Assembly: GCA_910578235.1 (NCBI GenBank)
Contig: CAJTPP010000011.1
Coordinates: 13,291-38,956 of the forward strand
DNA length: 25,666 bases
From: an uncultured Clostridia bacterium
Lineage (GTDB): Bacteria > Bacillota > Clostridia > UBA1381
Direction: 5' to 3'
A model generated the notes under the pieces. That model did no database searches, had not been told where the DNA came from, and worked only from the letters and a program-made list of their open reading frames with translations. A program made the position numbers and the translations under genes. Of this stretch, positions 7,200 to 14,247 are shown piece by piece; position 1 is the stretch's first letter, and each line of letters starts with the position of its first letter.

Positions 7200-7421
7200 A
7201 TGATGGAATTCTATAAGAAAGTGAGTGAAAAAATACGGCGGGAAAGAGAGGCACGGGGATGGTCGCAGGAGGAGTTTGCCAATGAGATAGGCATGAGTCC
7301 GTGTCATTACGGAAACATAGAAAGAGGAAAGGTGGATATGAAAGTAAACACAATTAAAAGAATAGCAAAAGGATTTGATATAAATCCTTCTGAACTGCTT
7401 AATTTTGATGATACAGAATAA
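7200..7421 (+). CDS. Small XRE-family helix-turn-helix regulator, copy 1
   Basis: 73 residues from ATG 7200 (GGAGG at 6 nt; a second ATG at 7203 is also possible). The protein is essentially one HTH_3 domain: SEKIRREREARGWSQEEFAN, GMSPCHYGNIERGKVDMKVN, then a helix and the NPSELL ending. The longer frame upstream to 7128 lacks a ribosome site and overlaps the conserved upstream block. It is a close paralogue of the next gene. Single-domain XRE proteins usually act as dimeric repressors; the target is unknown, and autoregulation is suggested by the duplicated upstream blocks. Confidence 0.85.
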   Translation: MMEFYKKVSEKIRREREARGWSQEEFANEIGMSPCHYGNIERGKVDMKVNTIKRIAKGFDINPSELLNFDDTE

Positions 7422-7576
7422 TAGATATTTTTTGAAACATAGTTTAAAAATGTATATGGAACTGCGGAAGTCAGACGGCGGATATGATTTTATAATGTTT
7501 GTTTGGGTATTTTTATGATATTGTATTCAATATGCGATGGAGCGAAAAACAGATTGGCTATATTGTCTTTCGATGA

Positions 7577-7707
7577 GTTTACTCAATTTTTGACAGCCAT
7601 TCATGCCGTAGAAAGACCGTTTAATGAAATAGACAGTATACAGTCTTAATTTTTCTGACAAAATATTTCATAATATACATTGCAAAATTATAGTGGGAGG
7701 TACAAAA
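7577..7707 (+). repeat. Upstream block, copy 2 of the tandem duplication
   Basis: It matches 7080-7199 through CAGCCATTCATGCC, GAAAGACCGTTTAATG, TAGACAGTA, TACAGTCTTAATTTTTC and CATAATATAC, ending in the GGGAGG ribosome site of the second XRE gene. The spacing between recognisable boxes differs by only a few bases. The rest of the 7422-7576 gap shows no gene. Confidence 0.6.
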
Positions 7708-7932
7708 ATGAAATTTTCCGAAAAGTTAGGAAGAAAAATACGAAAAGAAAGGAAGATGCGTGGATGGACACAAGAAGATTTTGCTAATGCTATAGTTATG
7801 AGTCCCAGACACTACGGAGACGTAGAGCGAGGGAGTGTGAATGTGGGGGTGAATACAGTTGAAAGAATAGCTATGGGGTTTGATATGGATACATCTGAGC
7901 TCTTTTTATTAGATGAGGATATTAAGGCGTAA
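7708..7932 (+). CDS. Small XRE-family helix-turn-helix regulator, copy 2
   Basis: 74 residues from ATG 7708, with GGAGG at 7 nt; the in-frame GTG at 7693 lies upstream of the ribosome site and is rejected. One HTH domain: SEKLGRKIRKERKMRGWTQ, MSPRHYGDVERGSVNVGVN, ending TSELFLLDEDIKA. It aligns end to end with copy 1, with changes concentrated at surface and recognition-helix positions (CHYGN versus RHYGD), which suggests the two may read different operators. The next small gene starts 57 nt downstream in the same direction. Confidence 0.85.
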   Translation: MKFSEKLGRKIRKERKMRGWTQEDFANAIVMSPRHYGDVERGSVNVGVNTVERIAMGFDMDTSELFLLDEDIKA

Positions 7933-7989
7933 GATATACATATAAATTACTATATGATAAATGAAAAATATTAAAAAGGAGATAAGGAT

Positions 7990-8193
7990 ATGTACGTAAT
8001 CACAGAGGAAAAAAAGATCATAGATAATAAGGAGCGCGCTGTATATGGTATACGGTACGATGATGAGTACTTTATCAGTGATATATCGGCAGATAGGGAG
8101 TCGGTCACAAAATTGGTGAGTGATTTTAACGCGTATAAGCTTGATCCTGTGCATCTGGGAGATATGGCAGAAGATTTTATTAATAGTTTATAA
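7990..8193 (+). CDS. Small conserved-type clostridial protein (67 aa, DUF6514-like)
   Basis: ATG 7990 with AAAGGAG 8-10 nt before it. The 67 residues begin MYVITEEKKIIDNKE, have a short beta-rich core (AVYGIRYDDEYFISDIS) and a helix ending KLDPVHLGDMAEDFI. From memory this matches the small clostridial family DUF6514, whose function is unknown. It follows the two XRE genes and may share their transcript. A 14-bp hairpin terminator lies 78 nt downstream. Confidence 0.75.
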   Translation: MYVITEEKKIIDNKERAVYGIRYDDEYFISDISADRESVTKLVSDFNAYKLDPVHLGDMAEDFINSL

Positions 8194-8271
8194 TATAAAA
8201 AGAGAGTGAATGGACATTATATATAAAACAGTAAAGTAAAAATTATATAGAGTGTCTGTCAAACAAGATTA

Positions 8272-8310
8272 AAAAATCGTCTATCGTGCAAAATGTGATA
8301 GACGATTTTT
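8272..8310 (+). terminator. Bidirectional terminator after the small-gene cluster
   Basis: Perfect 14-bp stem: AAAAATCGTCTATC (8272-8285) with GATAGACGATTTTT (8297-8310) and an 11-nt loop. The A-run before and T-run after allow it to work in both directions. Confidence 0.85.
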
Positions 8311-8506
8311 CTATATTCTATGTCACGGTATTGTAGAATTTTTAGCCACATTTTAAACCTCACAAACCGCATAAGTGCTGTGTTTGCGGATATCAAAAAC
8401 CGCAAAATCAAGCATACCCATATACTTATATCCAAAGTGCCGAAAACTCGTTTTTAAGCGTCCGCTCAAAGACTCCGTTCTGAAGTAGAACGGAGTTTTA
8501 TATATA
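8311..8506. other. Gene-free gap ending in a plus-strand terminator
   Basis: No ORF or promoter is convincing here. A CCGCA/TGCGG hairpin (8367-8389) and a perfect 10-bp hairpin, ACTCCGTTCT (8472-8481) with AGAACGGAGT (8487-8496), are present. The second is followed by TTTTATAT, so it is a terminator for plus-strand transcripts rather than for the minus-strand surface gene that ends at 8507. Two plus terminators in 230 nt raise the possibility of a short RNA between them, but no promoter was identified. Confidence 0.45.
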
Positions 8507-11500
8507 CTATTTTAAATTCTTCACAATTCTTTCAAACACGGCCGCAGCTTGCGCGCGAGTTGTATTTGAAACGGGCGAGAATGTGTTATCCTCATTACCA
8601 ATCATAATGCCGTGTTTGCTATTCCAAATTACAGCGTCTTTTGCGTAATCTGAAATATCGGAGCTGTCAGAATAAGACAATCCGTCGTTAATGTCAGTGT
8701 CATATTCCTTAAATTTAGAGTATCTGTACACAATAGCCGCCGTTTGCTCACGGGTTATATTTTCCTCCGGCGCAAATAGTTCATCTGAATATCCCGCAAC
8801 AATTTTATTCTCATGCGCCCATTCAACCGCGTCCGTATAATATGCGCCGTCTATATCAGTAAAGGTGCTTTGTGAATTTATCTTAGGTTCATTTTCCATT
8901 CTGTAAAGAACGGTTACAAACATTCCGCGCGTTATATTTTCAAGCGGCTTAAACTCTGTATCGCTCACACCGAGCATTAAACCGTTTTCAAACACATATT
9001 TTACGGAATTATAATACCACGCATTTTCGGGAACATCTGTAAACCAATTATCGCTTGGCTTATCTGTTGAAATTGGTTTGTCTGCTTCTGTTGGATGCAT
9101 AGTAGGTTCTGTTGTCGGTCTGGGAGTTGCAGTCGGCTTTGGCGTTGTTCTTCTTGACGAACCGCTGCCGTAATACGGTTTGGTTGTCGGCGTTGCCTTT
9201 GGGGTGTCTGTCGGTTTAGCTGTTGGTGTTGCCACTGGCTCAACCGTAGTAGTTGCAGTCGGCACTACTGTTGGCGTTGCCTTTGGGGTGTCTGTCGGTT
9301 TAGCTGTTGGTGTCGCCGCTGGCTCAACCGTAGTAGTTGCTGTCGGCACTACTGTCGGCGTTGCCTTTGGGGTTGCTGTCGGTTCAACTGTTGGCGTTGC
9401 CGTTGGTTCAGCTATCAAACTAAAAATCGCGTATATGGTTATATCCTCTGTAATCGGCGTACTCGCCGTAAATTCCTCGCCGTCCGCCGAATTTGTATGC
9501 GACCATTTATAGAACTCATAACCGTCGTCGGGCGTAGAAGCGGTTGGGAGCGTAACCGTGCCGTTCGGATTTGCATAAGCTGCCGCATATTCCGTGCCGT
9601 TTACCGTAAATGTGACTTTATATATGTTTTTAGCGCTGTCGGTGGTTAATTCGGGATAGCCGCTTCCCGCTGTCTGTCCCCAAATCTGTGCATCCTGACC
9701 GCTCTGCAAAAGATTTGTAACCTCGCCCGACGCAAACGCCTCGGCAGTTTTTGCCGTACCCGCGCCTGCCGCGCCGCAGGTGTTAAGATAGTAGCAGTTT
9801 TTGATTTTTTCTGTTTGACCGTCTCCGCAGATACCGCCTGTTTTATCATGATTGCTTTTGTCGGTTACAGAACCGATATTATAACAGTTGCTTATTTCGC
9901 CGCTGTTATAACCGCAGATACCGCCGCAGCCTTTGTAAAGACTGCCGTTCTGTCCGCCGTTAGTTGTAATTACGCCCGAATTAAAGCAATTTCTTACAGT
10001 TCCGTTGTTGTATCCGCAAATACCTCCCGCATAAAACTCGTATATATTTTCGATACTTACATTGCACATATTAGCGCAATTTTCTATCGAACCGCTGTTG
10101 TGTCCGCAAATGCCGCCTATTCTGCTCCAAACCCCCGCTTGCCCTGACACCGTAACATTTCTTATTATACCGGCGCTGTATCCGAACAAGCCTTGATAAT
10201 CCTTGCCATTTATATAAATTTCGCTTATTGAATGATTTCCGCCGTCAAATATGCCCTTGAACTGATTTGTGTCATTTCCAATCGGCGTCCAGTTTGCCTT
10301 GCCATCGCCGTATTTTTCCGACATGTCAATATCAGCGGTCAGCTTAAAATGCTTGTTCTCGTACGTCTCGCCGTCCAATACCTTATCACGGAATTTTTCA
10401 AGTGTGGCAAGGTCGGGGATAATATACGGATTAGCTTCCGTACCGTCTCCCTTGTTAAAAATCGACGGAATATTAGGATTGGTATACGGCGAGTCTTTTT
10501 CGCCGCTGCCTGAAAATTCCATATCTGCATTTAAGAAAAATGCAGGCCGTACTCCGCGCAAATTATTTGTAGGGAGAGTACATTGTAAAATTCGTCCCAA
10601 ATCTATATAATTAGCAACAAAAATAATCCGATGATTATAGTTATATGGATTTCCGGGAATATAAAACGGTGTGCGCAGCAAGTAATCGACCATATCATCG
10701 CTGATATAATAGCTGTTGCCGCCGAGATTGGCATCGTTATGGTAAACATTGTATAGCTGCTCGGTGTCCATAAGGAACACAGTATCGGCAAACCATTGTG
10801 AAAACGCTTTGTCGTAATTCGTCTCAACTGTCGGCGGAATATCTCCGTCAGGCATATATATTTCAGTTCCTGTTTTGTCATCAAGAGCTGAGTCCGCTTC
10901 CGACAAGGTGGTTTTTTGTACAACAGTTTGTATCGCCGCTCTTTCTTCAGCAGTGAAATTTGTTAAAAATCCGGCTTCGTTTTTGTAAGAAGGAGAGTTG
11001 CCGCAAGACCATGCTGATGTGTCTGTATGTGTGTTTGCCTCATAAGTGCCGTTAAGCCAATCGCGAATATTACTGTCGCCCTAATAGTTTGAACCGTGAT
11101 TTTTCCGGTTTTCCGCATCTCTGCTGTGCGAGCCTGTTTTATCTTCGCCTGCTGCGTCAAATTCTTTTTCGCATATTATATCGTCTGCAAGCATAAGCGG
11201 AAGGTATCCTGTGTCGCCTTCATTTTTTCCAACCGGCTCATATTCTTTATTTGTATCGGCCGAATTGATTTTAAGCGAGCCGTCCGCCTGACGCGTCGCC
11301 TTTTCAAACGCCACGCACCGCCATAAAATAGGCGAGCCGTTGTATTCGACTATTTGCACATAATCGACTAATTTTACCGGTGATTTTTGACGCGCAACCC
11401 AATGTAATATGCTATCCTTTTGAATGCTATAATCCTGAAGAGTGTTTCCGTCCTCAAGTTCCTTGCCGGCAAAAATCAACTGCTGTTCTGAGACAGGAAT

Positions 11501-11641
11501 ATTTTCTTTTTCATAAATCCGCGCCTTTACATCTTCAATTCGGTCTGTTGGTTCTACCTCCAAAGTTATATGCTTACCCGTCAGCGTTTTTACAAAAACC
11601 TGCATTGCCGAAGCTGTAGCAGGTATAAGGACAGTAAGCAT
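8507..11641 (-). pseudogene. Secreted ubiquitin-domain / DUF6273 / GLUG / SLH surface protein, split by an in-frame TAG
   Basis: One frame of about 1044 codons is interrupted only by TAG at 11081-11083. From ATG 11641 it has a short signal-like segment (MLTVLIPATASA), then about 72 residues nearly identical to eukaryotic ubiquitin (MQVFVKTLTGKHITLEVEP to LHWVARQ). By my hand alignment about 70% is identical; Leu8, Ile44, His68, Val70 and six of seven Lys are kept, but the RLRGG tail is absent. A DUF6273-like domain spans the stop (…SNY, stop, GDSNIRDWLNGTYEA… to VRPAFFLNADMEF). Next come GLUG repeats (GGICGYNNGTVRNCFNSG type), an InlB-repeat-like module (VTFTVNGTEYAA to YKWSHT), a Thr/Pro linker and three SLH domains (about 150 C-terminal residues). 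The second fragment alone (8507-10906) has no signal peptide or ribosome site, so unless the stop is read through or is an error the anchored protein is lost. Confidence 0.85.
9189..9372 (-). repeat. 84-bp tandem repeats in the Thr/Pro linker
   Basis: Units start at 9189, 9273 and (partial) 9357, exactly 84 bp apart, with a few silent or Ala/Val changes. They encode a 28-residue Thr/Pro/Ala unit containing TPKATPTVVPTATTTVEP, repeated twice plus a partial copy. The length should vary between strains by slippage or recombination without breaking frame. Confidence 0.85.
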
Positions 11642-11654
11642 ACATACTGCTAAA

Positions 11655-11689
11655 AGTACGCAAGCACACCGAAGTCCTGCTTACGTACT
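11655..11689 (-). promoter_or_regulatory. Leader hairpin just before the ubiquitin-domain gene
   Basis: On the minus strand AGTACGTAAGCA (11689-11678) pairs with TGCTTGCGTACT (11666-11655), 12 bp with one G-T pair and an 11-nt loop. TTTTAG follows. It sits immediately upstream of ATG 11641 and looks like a terminator or attenuator of the leader. Confidence 0.5.
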
Positions 11690-11708
11690 AAAAAAACATA
11701 GGCAAGAC

Positions 11709-11865
11709 TTTATTGTATTGCAGCACAATTCAAACCTAAACAAAAACAAATAAGGTATGACAATCAAAGCCTACGTTTTTTACTAACATTGGCTTATTTG
11801 TTTTTGTTTATTCAAAAGTGCTGCAAAAACGGATAGGAACTATCCGTTCTCTTATTATACAATAA
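11709..11865 (-). repeat. Nested inverted repeats in the leader (possible MITE or regulatory RNA)
   Basis: Three inverted repeats enclose one another: TTATTGTAT 11709-11717 with ATACAATAA 11857-11865 (9 bp); TTGCAGCAC 11718-11726 with GTGCTGCAA 11818-11826 (9 bp); and TAAACAAAAACAAATAAG 11737-11754 with its perfect complement 11793-11810 (18 bp). An 8-bp hairpin, 11829-11836 with 11840-11847, sits in the right flank; on the minus strand it is followed by TTTTT, like an early terminator. A 17-codon frame in the centre has no ribosome site. Confidence 0.65.
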
Positions 11866-11882
11866 GCACCGAAAAATTGCAA
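11854..11882 (-). promoter_or_regulatory. Sigma-A promoter of the ubiquitin-domain gene
   Basis: Minus strand TTGCAA (11882-11877), 17-nt spacer, TATAAT (11859-11854). Transcription should start near 11847, giving a leader of about 205 nt before ATG 11641 that contains all the inverted repeats described there. Confidence 0.75.
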
Positions 11883-11896
11883 GAGGATAAAAGGAT

Positions 11897-12091
11897 TTGA
11901 TTATTTGGTTACATAAATATTTTGATTTACAAGAATTAACGCCTGCCGTATTGAATGATGTGGTAAAACGGGCAGAAGTTCACGAAGCCGAAAAGATTGA
12001 CGGTCAACGGACGCGGGAAATAGATATTTACTATGATTTAGCGGGTTATCTGCCATTGTTATTATTAACGCCAAACAGAAAAACGGCATAG
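11897..12091 (+). pseudogene. Relic: C-terminal end of another large serine recombinase (DUF4368-like)
   Basis: About 60 codons encode HKYFDLQELTPAVLNDVVKR, AEVHEAEKIDGQRTREIDIY and YDLAGYLP, the pattern of the C-terminal DUF4368 region of serine recombinases (…ELTPxxLNxxVxKIxVHEAxKxxGxRTQxIxIYY…). Nothing upstream in this frame is recombinase: a TAA stands at 11888 and there is no ribosome site. This is the tail of a decayed element, oriented opposite to the ubiquitin-domain gene whose promoter begins 15 nt away. It is unrelated in sequence to the C-terminus of the recombinase at 4434-6056. Confidence 0.75.
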
Positions 12092-12107
12092 AAATCCTAT
12101 GCCGTTT
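12081..12107 (-). terminator. Terminator of typA
   Basis: An 11-bp perfect stem (AAACGGCATAG 12081-12091 with CTATGCCGTTT 12097-12107). On the minus strand it ends in a T-run, 93 nt after the typA stop. Confidence 0.7.
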
Positions 12108-12199
12108 CAATTAAAATAATATTACTGTCTTATTAAGGGTGCTCAAATGCTCGCTTTTGTTTTGAGATATGATGTTTTGAAAAAATTATAATGACAGAG

Positions 12200-14026
12200 T
12201 TATTTGTTTCTGCTGACAGACTTAGCTCTCAGACCGGTATTAAGAATTCTTTTTCTCATACGGAGACTGTTTGGCGTTACTTCAAGCAATTCATCGTCAG
12301 CAATAAAATCAAGACACTGCTCAAGACTCAAGTCCTTTGGCGGCACGAGCTTTAAAGCGTCGTCACTGCCGGATGCGCGGGTATTTGTGGCGTGCTTTTT
12401 CTTGCATACATTTACAACAACATCTTCAAGTCTTGCGTTTTCACCGACAATCATGCCTTCATAGACCTTAACGCCCGCGCCGACAAACAGTGTTCCGCGT
12501 TCCTGAGCGTTATAAAGCCCGTAGGTGATAGTGGTGCCGTCTTCCCATGCTATAAGAGTTCCGCGGGTACGGCCTGTAAAATCGCCTTTATACGGCTCAT
12601 ATTTTTCGAGAATACTGTTTATAATCCCTGTGCCTTTTGTTGCGGTCAGAAGCTCGCTTCTGTACCCTATAAGGCCTCTTGAGGGGATAAGAAACTCAAG
12701 ACGCGTATATCCCTGAGCTGTAGGAGACATATTGGTCATTTCGCCTTTGCGGTTGATAATGCCGTCCATAACGGTACCGGTATATTCATCCGGTACGTCG
12801 ACTGTAAGACGTTCAATAGGCTCGCATTTCACACCGTCTATTTCCTTGTATATGACAACGGGATTTGAAACCTGAAATTCGTATCCCTCGCGGCGCATAT
12901 TTTCTATGAGCACGGAAAGATGAAGCTCGCCTCGGCCTGAGACGATAAAGCTTTCGGTTGTATCTGTTTCTTCAACGCGCAGGCTGACATTTGAGTCAAG
13001 CTCCCGGAAAAGTCTGTCGCGTAAATGACGCGAAGTGACAAATTTACCGTCCTGTCCGGCAAAAGGACTGTCGTTAACGCTGAATGTCATAGACAATACC
13101 GGATCGTCAATTTTAACAAACGGCAGAGCTTCGGGAGTGTTTGTATCGCATACTGTTTCGCCTATATTTATATCGGATATGCCTGAAATAGCGACAACAT
13201 CACCTGCGCCGACCTCGTCTGCGGGTGTTTTTTTAAGCCCCTCAAAAGTGAAAAGCTTTGTCGCCTTCGCGTGTGAAATCTTGCCGTCATGACGGCAGAC
13301 TGACAGCGGCATGTTTACGTTTATTTTTCCCCGTTGGATTTTGCCTACGGCAATACGGCCGGTGTATTCGTCATAGTCAATGTTGGACACAAGCATCTGG
13401 AAAGGCGCGTCATCCTCGCAGTCCGGACATGGAATGTAGTTTACTATAAGCTCAAACAAATCGGTGAGATCGTCATTCGGCTGCTCGGGATTATATTCGG
13501 CTGTTGCCCAGCCATCTCGTCCGGACGCGTATATAACAGGCGTGTCAAGCTGATCTTCTGTCGCTCCGAGATCTATGAACAGGTCGAGAACCTCGTCTAC
13601 AACCTCGTATGGGCGCGCGTTTGGACGGTCAACTTTGTTTACCACAATAACAGGTTTCAAATCAAGAGCAAGCGCTTTTGACAATACAAAGCGTGTCTGA
13701 GGCATACAGCCCTCAAACGCGTCAACAAGGAGCAATACGCCGTCAACCATTTCCAGACCGCGTTCAACCTCGCCGCCGAAATCCGCATGTCCGGGCGTGT
13801 CAATGATATTGATTTTTACGTCCTTATAATACAATGAGGTGTTTTTTGCGAGTATGGTAATACCGCGCTCTTTTTCAAGATCATTTGAGTCCATGACACG
13901 CTCGTCTACCTGCTCGTTTTCACGGAAGGTACCGCTTTGCGCGAGCATGGCGTCGACAAGCGTTGTTTTGCCGTGATCGACGTGAGCGATAATTGCTATA
14001 TTTCTTATATTTTCTCGTTTAATCAT
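12200..14026 (-). CDS. typA: Ribosome-associated translational GTPase TypA/BipA
   Basis: 608 residues, the normal TypA length. G1 AHVDHGKTT (about 15-23), G2 region ERGITILAKNTS, G3 DTPGHADFGGEVER and G4 NKVDRPNARP are intact. EF-G-like domains follow, including the SGRGELHLSVLIE segment and the BipA-specific C-terminal domain with TRGTLIAWEDG and the end segment LRMRKRILN. TypA binds the 70S ribosome at the EF-G site and supports ribosome assembly and stress or low-temperature growth. The start ATG has AGAGGGGA upstream and a good promoter. Monocistronic on the minus strand between two surface-protein genes, with no sign of damage. Confidence 0.97.
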   Translation of the reverse strand: MIKRENIRNIAIIAHVDHGKTTLVDAMLAQSGTFRENEQVDERVMDSNDLEKERGITILAKNTSLYYKDVKINIIDTPGHADFGGEVERGLEMVDGVLLLVDAFEGCMPQTRFVLSKALALDLKPVIVVNKVDRPNARPYEVVDEVLDLFIDLGATEDQLDTPVIYASGRDGWATAEYNPEQPNDDLTDLFELIVNYIPCPDCEDDAPFQMLVSNIDYDEYTGRIAVGKIQRGKINVNMPLSVCRHDGKISHAKATKLFTFEGLKKTPADEVGAGDVVAISGISDINIGETVCDTNTPEALPFVKIDDPVLSMTFSVNDSPFAGQDGKFVTSRHLRDRLFRELDSNVSLRVEETDTTESFIVSGRGELHLSVLIENMRREGYEFQVSNPVVIYKEIDGVKCEPIERLTVDVPDEYTGTVMDGIINRKGEMTNMSPTAQGYTRLEFLIPSRGLIGYRSELLTATKGTGIINSILEKYEPYKGDFTGRTRGTLIAWEDGTTITYGLYNAQERGTLFVGAGVKVYEGMIVGENARLEDVVVNVCKKKHATNTRASGSDDALKLVPPKDLSLEQCLDFIADDELLEVTPNSLRMRKRILNTGLRAKSVSRNK

Positions 14027-14055
14027 AATTTTCCCCTCTTTCGTTTAACTGAATT

Positions 14056-14084
14056 ATTATATACCTCATAATGTTATTTTACAA
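14056..14084 (-). promoter_or_regulatory. Sigma-A promoter of typA
   Basis: Minus strand TTGTAA (14084-14079), 17-nt spacer, TATAAT (14061-14056); the leader to ATG 14026 is about 23 nt. Confidence 0.75.
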
Positions 14085-14184
14085 TGTTTTTTTGACAAAA
14101 TCGGGATTATTTATTAAAAAAAACGCATAGATAAGACAAATACTATATGTTTTTTCCAAAAAGCCTGTAAAAAAAGCTAAAATA

Positions 14185-14220
14185 ATTAATGGAGCAAATT
14201 TAAAAATTTGCTCCATTAAT
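14185..14220 (-). terminator. Terminator after the SLH-peptidase gene
   Basis: A long perfect inverted repeat (ATTAATGGAGCAAATTT 14185-14201 with its complement 14204-14220; the innermost pairs must open to form a loop). It lies 28 nt past the stop, with T-rich sequence beyond it on the minus strand. Confidence 0.75.
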
Positions 14221-14247
14221 ATTTTTAATACTATATGTATGATATAA

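Noticed and set aside
9180..9512. Val/Gly-rich plus-strand frame opposite the Thr/Pro linker
   Set aside because: It is the complement of Thr/Pro codon repeats (ACN/CCN read as GGN/GTN), a known shadow effect.
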